Source: UBA11612 sp963662375 (GTDB taxonomy: Bacteria; Pseudomonadota; Alphaproteobacteria; Rhodospirillales; Rhodospirillaceae). Taken from it: 64,000 nucleotides of DNA. Made by a program: the position numbers and the translations under genes. Below, in pieces: positions 26,540 through 36,091 of this stretch. Under the pieces are notes generated by a model. The model was not told the DNA's origin, searched no databases, and saw nothing but the letters and a program-made list of their open reading frames with translations. Positions within the stretch are counted from its first letter, which is position 1. Every line of letters starts with the position of its first letter. The DNA lies in the NCBI GenBank assembly GCA_963662375.2, contig CAXXRP010000010.1:62001-126000 (forward strand), given 5' to 3'.

Positions 26540-27546
26540 CAAATTGATTTAGCTAAGCAAGTATTTCAGCTGCATGGGGCGGCAGAAGATGGGACTGTAC
26601 TGATCAGCCGCCGATTGCGCCGAGATAAGGTCCTTACGTTTCTAGCTTCGGTGCCAGCCTGTGTGGTAGCGCTTGAAGGGTGTGCGAGTGTCCACTATTG
26701 GGGCCGGGAGATCAGCCGTCTCGGCCATACGCTTCGTTTAATTGCGCCGGCTCACGTTAAACCATTCGTCAAACGGGAGAAGAACGACATCGCGGATGCC
26801 GAGGCAATCTGCGAGGCGGCACAGCGTCCGACCGTGCGCTTCGACGCAGTCAAGAGCGAGGCTCAACAGACGTCAGCGATGGTCTTCAAGATGCGTGACC
26901 TTTTGGTTCGCCACCGGACGGCGACGATCAATGCACTGCGTGCACATTTGTCCGAAATAGGGTTTGTCGCGCCCAAGGTGCCGGCGCATGTTGCGCGATT
27001 GCGGGCCATAGTCGAAGGTGGGACAAATGACTTACCGGCGTCGGCGCAGGCTCTATGTCAAAGGCTGCTTGAGGTGATCGGCACACTTCTGAACCGCATC
27101 AGCGCATTGGATCGTGACACCCGCGAATATGCGCATCAGGACGGTATTGCCAGGCGGTTGATGACGATCCCAGGCATCGGGCCGGTGATCGCAGCGGCAT
27201 TGGAGGCTTTGACAGCGCGAATCGAAACGTTCGATCGGGGGCGAGACTTCGCTGCTTGGCTAAGCCTGACACCACATCAGTATTCGACCGGCGGCAATGT
27301 CCGGCTCGGCCGGACCCCTCTAAGATGGGACAGCGAGCACTTCGTCGGCTGCTAATCATCGGCGCCTCTGCCGTTGTTCGCTGGGCAGCACGGCATGGGG
27401 CGCCAGCAGGCTCCTGGCTTGAGCGCATGCTCACCAAGAAGCCACGCATGGTGGTCACCGTGGCTCTCGCCAACAAGATGGGGCGCATAGCTTGGGCCCT
27501 GATGGCCAAGGGCGGTGTCTATCAAGCTCCGGCGCCGCTCGCATAA
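26540..27546 (+). pseudogene. IS110-family transposase, start lost and frameshifted
   Basis: The frame begins without a start codon at QIDLAKQVFQLHG, the IS110 RuvC-like opening (IDLAK holds the first Asp). It passes VALEGCASVHYWGRE, PAHVKPFVKREKNDIADAEAI and, in the transposase_20 part, LMTIPGIGPVIAAAL. A frameshift near 27318 moves the last quarter (KMGQRALRRLLIIGASAV ... LANKMGRIAWALM) to another frame. It is inactive. Confidence 0.88.
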
Positions 27547-27759
27547 GCGATTGGCGTTTGTGAGACCGTCGATGATGTGAGGAGGTCGAACCTTAGGTAC
27601 GGGCAAACAGTTCATTGAGACGGGATTGGGGAAAACCAGGTCAAATGGACGGCGCCACGAGCGCGCGTAAGCGTAATGGACTTGATCCTCGCATCTCCAT
27701 AGCTGTCTGGCCCCACGGAGTCCTGGTGCAGTACACGAGGATGTCCGGAGGGACGAACT

Positions 27760-27821
27760 ATGAGACAAATACTTCACGGCAGCGCCACGACGACGGAGGC
27801 GATTTATCGAACAATTCAAAA
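27760..27821 (+). pseudogene. IS481-type transposase, first codons
   Basis: The ATG at 27760 opens MRQILHGSATTTEAIYRTIQ, a recognisable start of a group of IS481-like transposases. The gene is cut at 27821 by a small IS1595-family element and resumes at 28557 in frame (…IQN-SQARLRELADRYG). Its last seven bases, ttcaaaa, are the left target duplication. Confidence 0.82.
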
Positions 27822-28549
27822 GGCTCTAGTCCACCAGGTTTGGGTCTTGACGGATCATATCACGGAGTTCGGCGCAGAGTTGGGAGCATGATTTGTTGTA
27901 GCGCCATTCGCATTCCTTGAAACGGAGTTCGAAGTTCTTTTTGACGCCGTTGAACTTGACGAGCCTTCGCTTGGTGAAGCTCCAAAAGGCCTCGATTCCT
28001 TTGATATGGACGCTGCCGCGGGAAAGGGCTCTGCTCTTGTTGATGCGCAGATGTTTGTCAAAGCCCACATCGACCAGGTTGCTATAGCCTAGCCTCTGTC
28101 CAGGAGTTCGTATGTAGCACGCTCTCCAGGCTCACTTTTCCTCTGATAATGGGCTGCAAAACCTTGTCCGAGGTGTTGGGCACGATCTCGGTGTAAACAA
28201 GCCCATTGCGTTCGTAGATGCCGCAGACAGTTTGCTTCAAGGTCCCGCGTCCGCGCAGGCGCGGTCCCGGTCGGCGCCGAAGGCGATGGGGGCCAAAGTA
28301 ACTTTCGTCGGCTTCGATAACGCCGACAAACATGGCCTTCTCAGCCTGCTGGGGCGCATGGATCAGCCGGCGGAAAGCCAGGAAGTAGCGGTGGACGGTC
28401 TTGCGGTTGAGGTTGAGCAACAAGGCCGCTTTGCACGTTTCGATGTTGATGCAATAGCACTGGGCGATTTTTTCAACGCTATAGCGGCTCAACCTGCTGT
28501 TTCGGAACATCTTTTCAGGCTATCAGCATGAGCCTGATGGTCTAGAGCC
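27822..28549 (-). mobile_element. Small IS1595-family (IS1016-like) element
   Basis: The 728-bp element has inverted ends ggctctagtccaccaggttt / ggctctagaccatcaggctc. It is flanked by ttcaaaa at 27815-27821 and 28550-28556 (seven bases shared; the family makes eight). Length and transposase type fit the IS1016 group. It split an IS481-like transposase that was otherwise joined at this point. Confidence 0.88.
27826..28510 (-). pseudogene. IS1016-like transposase, frameshifted
   Basis: The N-terminal part (from 28510, MFRNSRLSRYSVEKIAQCY) includes GVIEADESYFGPHR with the first Asp. The C-terminal part (HIKGIEAFWSFTKRRLVKFNGV, Asn/Glu-type motif, ending at 27826) lies one frame away. The shift is near 28090, just after LHTNSW. 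It is inactive as it stands. Confidence 0.85.
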
Positions 28550-28556
28550 TTCAAAA

Positions 28557-29090
28557 TAGTCAAGCGAGGCTGAGGGAGCTGGCCGATCGCTACGGCATCA
28601 ACCCGAAGACGGTCGCAAAATGGCGCCAGCGGACCTCGACGAGCGACGCCCCGATGGGACCGTAGGAATTACATTTAACAGTCCTCACAAAAGAAGAAGA
28701 GGCGTTCATTGTTGCATTCCGCAGACACACCCTATTGCCTCTCGACGATTGTCTCTATGCCCTCCAAGCCACGGTCCCGCACCTGACCCGCTCATCTCTG
28801 CGTCGCTGCTTTCAGCGGCATGGCATCAGCCGCTTGCCGGAGACGAAGGGCGACAAACCGGCCAAACAGAAGTTCAAGTCATATCCGATCGGCTACTTCC
28901 ATATTAATATCGCTGAGGTAAACGCCGAGGAAGGCAAGCTCCACCTATTCGTCGCCGTCGACCGAACATCGAAATTTGCCTATGCCGAACTGCTCGAGAA
29001 GGCCAATCGCGGGACCGCCACGGAATTCCTCGAATCCCTGTTCAAAGCCGTCCCCTACAAAATCCACACGGTGCTCAGCAACAACGTCCT
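28557..29090 (+). pseudogene. IS481-type transposase, middle part
   Basis: This continues the gene begun at 27760: SQARLRELADRYGINPKTVAKW (HTH), then an in-frame TAG at 28663, then LPLDDCLYALQATVPHLTRSSLRRC, HINIAEVNAEEGKLHLFVAVD (first Asp region) and KIHTVLSNN, where it stops matching at about 29090. It is broken by one stop and by the IS110 insertion that follows. Confidence 0.82.
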
Positions 29091-29297
29091 ATGTTGGGAA
29101 GCAAGAGCGAAGTTTGGGCAACGGGTCTCCGATCACCAGTTTGCGCTGGCGGTATAATCGTACTGGTAAGCACCAAGTGGCTTCCACATTCGAGGAAAGA
29201 GTTCTCAGCCATAGCGAACAAAGGGTCCGCCGGCGTTGGCGCCGCAGCCCTGACCGTCCTTAAAACGAGATGCCGATCCAAGTGGAAGATCCGATCA

Positions 29298-30302
29298 TTA
29301 TCTACAGGGTCGCCGGAGCGCCCTCACGGCCCAGCCGGAGAGAGGTTCTCCCACACTTGGCCCGTCCACTTCGATCAAGGGACGGTAGTCGGCACCGGTC
29401 TTGATGACGCCGTGCACTACGCATGCCATCTTGGCAGTAACGGCGACGAGCTCTTTGCGGGGAAGGTCGGCGTTGTGCCGGTCCTTCGCGATGTAGCGCT
29501 CGAACTTGTCGCGGAAGCTGTTCTCCCGCTGCCGGATGGCACTTGGGCTGCCAGCCATAGGGCGCGACGCAGGCGTGCGTTGCCGAACTTCGAGAGGGGG
29601 GCTGGCCGCGGAATTGCCCGGATTGATGGGTCGCCAGATCAAGGCCGCAGAACGTCACGAACTGGCGATGATGACCAAAGCGGCGCAGATTCCCAGCTTC
29701 GGCCAGAATGGTTAGGGCGACGATCGGGCCGATCCCGGGGACCGTGCGCAACAAACGATAGTCCGGATGATCGGCGAGAAGGCGGTCAGCGATCGCCTCG
29801 ATCTCGTCGCGCTGGTGAGTCAGGATGTGGTGCAAAACCTCGGTCTTGGCCTTCGACACCGCCTCATGGGTTATGGAAAGCTCCTGGATATCGAAGATTC
29901 CTTGAGCCAACAGGTCATAGTAGCGCTGGGTCGCACCGATTCGTGACATGTACAAGATCACCTGCGCATCCTTGGGATCGTTCTTGTCCCAGCCGTTGTG
30001 CAGCGCTGCGCGGGCGTGCCGGTGCCACCGACGAGACCAGACGCACCTCGAAACCAGCCGCGAGGAGCCGCCACGCCAACGGCCGATGGGTAGTTCCCGG
30101 TCGCCTCAAGGCCGACAATGACAGGCATGGCAAGTGCCTGCAGCTCGGTGACGAACCGATCATGCTCGGTTCGAGTGTTCACCACCGTTAGCTGCTGTCG
30201 CCGTGCGCGGCCGGGGGTCTCGATCAGCACTTCGCTGCGCATCTTGGCGACATCGATTGCTACCAGCGCCGCAGTGGTGGGCATAGGGTATGGGTCGGTC
30301 AT
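29298..30302 (-). pseudogene. IS110-family transposase, multiply frameshifted
   Basis: The N-terminal part from 30302 reads ALVAIDVAKMRSEVLIETPG (RuvC-like Asp) and VIVGLEATGNY. The middle part in another frame has QRYYDLLAQGIFDIQELS and LLRTVPGIGPIVALTILAEAG plus FVTFCGLDL. A third frame near 29298-29550 carries the tail (FRDKFERYIAKDRHNADL, GVIKTGADYRPL). It belongs to a different IS110 lineage from 26540-27546. It lies inside the IS481-type transposase (junctions near 29090 and 30494). Confidence 0.85.
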
Positions 30303-30493
30303 GGCCGGTCAGCCTCCGGAGCTAGGGTTGGACACCTTCACTCTGAGAGACCCGCTGATCGGCCATGGCCGCCGCCCCGAGCACCACGCGCCGACTCTTG
30401 CGGTCGCGCGCGTCGCTCATCGGCGGTCCCGAACTTCATTCCCAATCTGCTATGGCATCTCGTTCACTGATCGGCCCCACGAATCGTCTTGGA

Positions 30494-30849
30494 CCCACGG
30501 CCCGTAGGCGTACCCCCATGTTCGACATGCTCTGCCACGCAAACGGTATCGAGCACAGGCTAACCAAGCCAAACCACTTCTGGACCAACGACCAAGTCGA
30601 GCAAATAACCGAACCCTCAAGGAGGCGACCGTTCAGCGTTACCACTACGATACACACGCCCAGCTTACAGCGCACGTCCACGCCTTTCTCATGGCTTACA
30701 ACTTTGCCAAGCGGGTCAAGACCCTCAGCGGCCTGACACCTGGTGTGTGGTGTGAGGCCGGCCCCGAACTCCATTTGGAGGAAGTTCTCAGGGGCAGGTC
30801 AGCGAGACCAGACACAGAACCTCTCAAAATTTTAAATGTTAAAAAGTAA
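30494..30849 (+). pseudogene. IS481-type transposase, C-terminal part
   Basis: The sequence GPTARRRTPMFDMLCHANG, GIEHRLTKPNHFWTN is the end of the integrase core of the same kind of transposase as 27760/28557. After a frameshift near 30605 it continues NRTLKEATVQRYHYDTH, FLMAYNFAKRVKTLSGLTP. It supplies the missing third of the gene interrupted by the IS110 copy. Confidence 0.78.
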
Positions 30850-31138
30850 ATTTCCCCCGGAAAAGGACATGGCCAGCAATAATTAAGGTCCGCCTCATCA
30901 ATTAATCACAAAAATTTCCCCCAAAATCGCCATTCGACGGCCTACGCTCGCAACAATCATGCACAAGTTTCTCGTTCGTGAAGTGGCTCTGCGAACTTCC
31001 GATCACCCGCAAAAAAAGCTTTCGCTTGCGTCTAGAAAAGAGTGTAATCAGTTCTGTCGCGTACTTGGTCAACCAGGCCGCGTACGTGGTCAGCCGGATT
31101 GATATCGACCCGGATAAATAGGGGAAGGGGAAAACCCG

Positions 31139-34093
31139 ATGAGTAGCCCGTGCAATCATTTTAGTGCGAACTGTATCCGGCGGCATGGTGGATATGGCGC
31201 AAAACGGCGAATCTTGACCGCTGTGAGAATACTGCCGTTTATCCTAACGCTACCAATATTGGCTGGAGCTCAATCGGCTAGCGCTCAAGAAGCCCAAACC
31301 GCGCAAGTGGCGATTGAACAGATCACCGTCACCGGCTCGCGCATTGTGCGCGACGGTTTCGAGGCGCCGACCCCGATCTCGGTGTTGAGCGAGGCGGAAC
31401 TGTTGCGGGGGGCTGGAGCGAATATCGCCGACATAATCAATGAGCTACCGTCGCTTGCAGGGAGCGTAGTCCCTCAAGGCTCCAGGGGTGTGAGCAATGG
31501 TGGAGCCGGTATGAATAACCTGAATCTGAGAAGTTTAGATGAGAAAAGAACGCTGGTGCTTCTCGATGGTCAGCGTTTCGTCGGCGCGCAGCCAACTCAG
31601 GTCGTCGATATTAATCAGCTGCCTCAAGGTTTAGTCTCACGTGTCGATATCGTCACCGGCGGTGCCTCTGCGGTGTATGGGTCGGATGCCTTAGCCGGTG
31701 TCGTGAACTTTGTTCTCGATCGCGACTTCACTGGATTGAAGGGAGAGGTCTCTGGGGGTATCACAACATATGGCGATAACGAGAATATGAAGGTTACGCT
31801 CACGGGGGGCGTGCCATTTGCCAATGGGCGCGGGCACGTCTTGTTAAATGGTGAAGTGTCCCATATTGCTGGACTCCGTTCCGCTCCCAGGGCCTGGGCC
31901 AACCAAGGTTGGCAAACTATGAGCAACCCAAAGTATACGCCGACCAATGGAGAACCGAACCTTCTTGTTCTGCCGCGGGTGTCTCAAACCCAGCAGACAC
32001 GGGGCGGCATAATAACGGCAGGGCCGCTAGCGGGCATCGCTTTCGGTCCGGGTGGCAAACCTTATCCGTTTGCCTATGGTCCAGTACGCTTTGACCCGTG
32101 GATGCAAGGAGGAGAGTGGAGAGCAAATGATGTTGCTGGCGAAACCTACTCTTTGGATAATCAGGAATCCCGCCAGACTACATTTTTTCGTGTCAGCTAT
32201 GATCTGACAGAAAATGTTGAGGCGTACATCCAAAGTATATGGGGTCATACCCATACCACGAACCTCTGCTGTTCGCACTTCAACCAGGGTAACATCACGG
32301 TTCAAGGCGACAATGCATTCATTCCAGCCGAAATTAGTGCTCGGATAACGGCCTTGGGTCTGACAACTATAAGAATGGGCAGTTACAATTTTGATCTTCC
32401 CGAGCTAATTTCCACGAACAATGACCGCCACGTCTTTAGCAATATGGTTGGTGTCGAAGGCGATGTTGATTTTTTTGATACCGCATGGGACTGGAATGTG
32501 TACTACACGAGGGGTAAGAGCCGAACCTCTCGCAGATTTACGGATAGAATATCGAAGAATTATAGGCGCGCCATCGACGCCGTTTTCGATCCGCAGACTG
32601 GCAATATTGTCTGCCGCTCCACGCTTCTGGGCGAAGCAGGCTCTGAGAACTGCATCCCCTTTAACCTCTTCGGAGAAGGGGTCAACAGCGAGGCCGCTGT
32701 TAATTACTCTGCAGGTACAGCTTATAACTATGCGAATTTTACGCAGAGCGTATTTGCGGCTACCGTTACGGGCGAACCATTTTCTAGTTGGGCGGGTCCA
32801 GTATCGGTGGCCCTGGGCATGGAACACCGAAAAGAGGGCGGCGGCGGCATACAAGATAGGATATCCAAGGGGAATGGATATTTGGTTGGAAATATTCGCC
32901 CTACCGAAGGCAGCTATACCGTGACAGAAGGGTTTCTCGAAACTTTGGTGCCCCTAATCGATGGTACAGCCCTTGGAGAGAGTTTAGACGTGAACGCTGC
33001 AATACGTTTTACGGACTACAGCACGTCCGGCTATGTTACGACCTGGAAGGTTGGTGCAACTTACACTCCCGTATCGGATATTACGATTAGGGCCTCGCGC
33101 TCACGGGATATTCGCGCGCCCAACCGGGAAGAGCTGTTCGCGGCAGGCAGATTTGCCGGCGCAACGATATTCGATCCCTTTACTAGTAGGGTGATCACGT
33201 ACCAACGGGAGATCGGAGGTAATCGTGATTTGACGCCGGAGAAGGCCAATACGACTGGGGTGGGCGTAGTACTCCAACCGTCTTGGATGCCTGGTTTCAG
33301 TGGTTCAGTTGATTATTATAGCATCGATGTGGCCGATGCTATAGGTACGCTTCGCGGCCAAGGAGTCATCGATCGGTGTTTTGCGGGGCAGAAGGTATTC
33401 TGTGATTCCATTGTACAGGAGCCAGGAGGCGGCCGGTCCGGGATTTCGGAAGGAGTCACGCCGGCCGGAATTGAGCTTTTTATTGCCCAGCAACCAGTCA
33501 ACTTCGTCAGCGAAAAGGCGCGTGGTATTGATATTGAGACGAGTTATCAATTTCCACTTGATGATTTGGTTCCAAATTGGGGTGGAGAGGTGGCACTGCG
33601 AGTGTTGGCGACTCATTTTATAAAGATGTCGAGAGACGACGGGGTAAATACTCCGATAGACAGGGCTGGTGAAGCAACCCGAGACGGTCCTCCCAATTGG
33701 AAATACATGGCGTCGGCGACCTACACTGATGATCCCTGGAGCGTGACCTTGACAGGAAGAGGGATAAGTGCCGGCGTCTTAAAAAATACACATATCGAAT
33801 GTACTAGTGGTTGCCCCACGTCGACCTCATTGGCCAAAACTATCAATAAAAACTCCGTTGCGGGGGCTTTTTGGATAGATGCGTCATTTAATTACGAGTT
33901 CTTGGGTGGGGATGATGGCGACACTACAATGGAGATGTTCTTCAATGTTCAGAACCTCTTGGATAAGGATCCGCCTGTAGTTACGTCAGAAAATTCAAGC
34001 GGTACGGTTTCGTTTTCCACTTATCCTGCAAATCCTAGATTTTATGACACTCTAGGACGTATGTTCCGTCTGGGTGTACGGTTTTCACATTAG
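31139..34093 (+). CDS. TonB-dependent outer-membrane receptor
   Basis: This 984-residue protein has a signal peptide (ILPFILTLPILAGAQSASA, cut before QEAQ). The plug domain follows: EQITVTGSRI (TonB-box-like), PISVLSEAELL, NLNLRSLDEKRTLVLLDGQR, LVSRVDIVTGGASAVYGSDAL and GVVNFVL. The remaining ~750 residues are a long beta-barrel ending GRMFRLGVRFSH. TonB receptors import large or scarce substrates with proton-motive energy. It is the first gene of an IS-free same-strand block with five exported amidases, so it probably imports their substrate or product. The start at 31139 follows a purine-rich aggggaaggggaaa stretch. Confidence 0.93.
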   Translation: MSSPCNHFSANCIRRHGGYGAKRRILTAVRILPFILTLPILAGAQSASAQEAQTAQVAIEQITVTGSRIVRDGFEAPTPISVLSEAELLRGAGANIADIINELPSLAGSVVPQGSRGVSNGGAGMNNLNLRSLDEKRTLVLLDGQRFVGAQPTQVVDINQLPQGLVSRVDIVTGGASAVYGSDALAGVVNFVLDRDFTGLKGEVSGGITTYGDNENMKVTLTGGVPFANGRGHVLLNGEVSHIAGLRSAPRAWANQGWQTMSNPKYTPTNGEPNLLVLPRVSQTQQTRGGIITAGPLAGIAFGPGGKPYPFAYGPVRFDPWMQGGEWRANDVAGETYSLDNQESRQTTFFRVSYDLTENVEAYIQSIWGHTHTTNLCCSHFNQGNITVQGDNAFIPAEISARITALGLTTIRMGSYNFDLPELISTNNDRHVFSNMVGVEGDVDFFDTAWDWNVYYTRGKSRTSRRFTDRISKNYRRAIDAVFDPQTGNIVCRSTLLGEAGSENCIPFNLFGEGVNSEAAVNYSAGTAYNYANFTQSVFAATVTGEPFSSWAGPVSVALGMEHRKEGGGGIQDRISKGNGYLVGNIRPTEGSYTVTEGFLETLVPLIDGTALGESLDVNAAIRFTDYSTSGYVTTWKVGATYTPVSDITIRASRSRDIRAPNREELFAAGRFAGATIFDPFTSRVITYQREIGGNRDLTPEKANTTGVGVVLQPSWMPGFSGSVDYYSIDVADAIGTLRGQGVIDRCFAGQKVFCDSIVQEPGGGRSGISEGVTPAGIELFIAQQPVNFVSEKARGIDIETSYQFPLDDLVPNWGGEVALRVLATHFIKMSRDDGVNTPIDRAGEATRDGPPNWKYMASATYTDDPWSVTLTGRGISAGVLKNTHIECTSGCPTSTSLAKTINKNSVAGAFWIDASFNYEFLGGDDGDTTMEMFFNVQNLLDKDPPVVTSENSSGTVSFSTYPANPRFYDTLGRMFRLGVRFSH

Positions 34094-34326
34094 AATAGGG
34101 ATGTTGAAAAAGAGTTTTGGCAGCGGTGGCGAGCACCAAAGAGTGAAAAACAGAATTGAGTACGCACGTATTATGTAGGATTTGATGGGCTCGAATTTGA
34201 TCGTCGTTCGTCGCCGTTTCCGCTCTGAGTTGTCAACAATCCGCAGAATATTGTTCTAGCGATTTGAGCGCTGACCCCGCCATAGAGAATAAGATCGCAA
34301 GGAGTGCGGATGTCGCTTTTAGATAA

Positions 34327-35985
34327 ATGTCCTCGAAGTGGGAAGGCTCTGTGCTGTCGGTTGATCAGGTGATGGTGCCTCGGCGCCGTTTGCTGAAGGC
34401 TGCGGCGTGGGCGCCGCCGCTAGCGGTTGCGGTCGGGGGCACGCAACTGCTGCAGGGATTTGCCAAGGGTGCCCGCGCTCAATCGGTTTCCGATGCGACC
34501 GAGTTGGGTGTGCGCGAGGCGGCGTCGCGTATTCAGAAGGGCGAGATGAAGGCGGAGGATTATGTTGGCCAGCTGTTCAGGCATTACAACGCCCACAAGG
34601 ATTTAAATGCGTTCATCACAATCAACGAGACGCGCGTGCTGCAAGACGCACGTGCTGTTGATCAGGCTCGCGCCCGCGGCGACAGGCTCGGCGCGCTGGC
34701 CGGGGTTCCCATTGTTGTCAAGGATCAGATCGACGTGGCCGGCTATCCGACCACAGGCGGGTCGCTTGTGCTCAAGGGGTATGTTGCCAAACAGACGGCG
34801 CCGGTGATCGATGCTATGCTCAAGGCTGGTGCAGTCATGTTCGGGAAAACGAATTGTTACGACATGATCACCGGCGGTAGTTCTGGTGGAGCCGCATCTT
34901 ATAATAGAAATTATGGCTTTGCCCGTAATCCTTACAACCTCTCACGAGACACCGGCGGTTCCAGTAGCGGCACGGGTGCTGCTATTGGGGCGCGGATAGT
35001 CCCAGGGGGGATTGGCGAGGACACGGGGGGCTCGGTGCGCCTGCCGTCGGCCTTCTGTGGGATAGCCGGCCTTCGTCCGTCTGGGTATGCGATGGAGAAC
35101 TTTCTCAAGGGGACTAATCGGAAGCGTTACTCCGGCGTGGGCATGATACGGCCGCCCACGTGGTTGGACATGATGGGCTCGATGGCACGCACGGTTTCCG
35201 ACGTTGCGCTGCTCGACACGGTGATCACCGGCGAGGAGGTTCCGACGGTGAGTTTACGCAAGACGCGGCTTGGGATTCCACGTGGGGACTACTGGGAGAA
35301 ACGGCCTCACGATCCCGGCGTGAGGCAAGTGACGGAAGCTGTATTTGCCAAGCTTCGTGACGCAGGGGTTCAATTGATAGAGATTGATCTCAACGGTCTC
35401 TTGGAGCTGAGTGCGAGAGACCGTCTGAGTCCTGCTGTGCGCAAAGGTAACCGGCCGATGGCCGACTGGCTTGCGGAGAATTATCCAAGTGTGACGGTGG
35501 AGGAGATCGAGGCCATACGGGAAAAATCGGGCGCCAATCCCGAACCGAGGAATCATTACCGCCCTGTGGCCCCGCCGGCTATACGAGCACAACTCTCGCC
35601 GGAAGCGGCAATCACGATGGCCACGGCGGCATGGAGCCAATATGAGGGTGTTTTCAAGACAAACGGGATCACAGCGCTTGCCATGCCTACGGTGCCGATC
35701 CCGCCGCCGCTGATCAACATAAATGGGGATACGCCGGGACAAAAAATCCTTGTGAATGGCGAGTGGGTTGATGAATTCGATGTGATTATCACGAATATGT
35801 GGTGGACCTCTCGCTTTGGCGCGCCAGCACTGAGCATACCGGCAGGCCTGACGTCGGAATTGCCGGTCGGCTTCATGTTGCAGGGGATGCCCGGCACCGA
35901 CAGTCAAATACTGGGTCTAGGCATCGAAGTGGAGAAGCTCATCGGTCCAATGCCTCCCCCAACGTTCCGCCATGAGCCAATATAG
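34327..35985 (+). CDS. Tat-exported amidase-signature enzyme, subtype A (copy 1)
   Basis: This is a 552-residue protein. PRRRLLKAAAWAPPL starts a Tat signal with an Ala-x-Ala site (GARAQS). The amidase-signature triad is Lys132 (VVKDQID), cis-Ser212 (TGGSSSG) and Ser236 (DTGGSVRLP), with the 24-residue Ser-Ser spacing known from FAAH and GatA. CGIAGLRPS follows. The family hydrolyses carboxamides; the substrate here is unknown. The protein is almost identical to 39684-41375, but its first ~18 residues differ from the leader shared by copies 2-5. The best ribosome site (aaggag at ~34299) sits before an out-of-frame ATG at 34310, so the true start is uncertain. Confidence 0.92.
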   Translation: MSSKWEGSVLSVDQVMVPRRRLLKAAAWAPPLAVAVGGTQLLQGFAKGARAQSVSDATELGVREAASRIQKGEMKAEDYVGQLFRHYNAHKDLNAFITINETRVLQDARAVDQARARGDRLGALAGVPIVVKDQIDVAGYPTTGGSLVLKGYVAKQTAPVIDAMLKAGAVMFGKTNCYDMITGGSSGGAASYNRNYGFARNPYNLSRDTGGSSSGTGAAIGARIVPGGIGEDTGGSVRLPSAFCGIAGLRPSGYAMENFLKGTNRKRYSGVGMIRPPTWLDMMGSMARTVSDVALLDTVITGEEVPTVSLRKTRLGIPRGDYWEKRPHDPGVRQVTEAVFAKLRDAGVQLIEIDLNGLLELSARDRLSPAVRKGNRPMADWLAENYPSVTVEEIEAIREKSGANPEPRNHYRPVAPPAIRAQLSPEAAITMATAAWSQYEGVFKTNGITALAMPTVPIPPPLININGDTPGQKILVNGEWVDEFDVIITNMWWTSRFGAPALSIPAGLTSELPVGFMLQGMPGTDSQILGLGIEVEKLIGPMPPPTFRHEPI

Positions 35986-36091
35986 AAGCGCACCCTAAAT
36001 AGAAGCGCACCCTAATTTTTTGGCCGCTTTTTGAGGGGCTGTAGGCGCACCGGGAGTAGGGACGGAACCCGTTCGTGGACAGGAGAGTGCA
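35986..36091. repeat. 106-bp amidase spacer, copy 1
   Basis: The spacer holds two adjacent tagaagcgcaccctaaa-type units, a t-run, ggccgctttttgaggggc, and the shared ribosome site ggacaggagagtgca before the next ATG. The same 106 bp recur at 37787-37892 and 41376-41481. It marks the repeat unit of the amidase array. Confidence 0.85.

Noticed and set aside
29091..30191. 366-residue plus-strand frame
   Set aside because: It is antisense to the frameshifted IS110 transposase and shows low-complexity Arg/Ser/Gly character.
34310..34372. Regulatory leader peptide gene before the first amidase
   Set aside because: Not listed as a gene: the 20-codon frame has a good ribosome site but no other support; recorded as a finding instead.
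35254..35907. 217-residue minus-strand open frame antisense to each A/B amidase (also 37055, 40644, 42448)
   Set aside because: It is conserved only because the sense strand is duplicated; composition is Arg/His-rich as expected of an antisense shadow, with no ribosome site or family.
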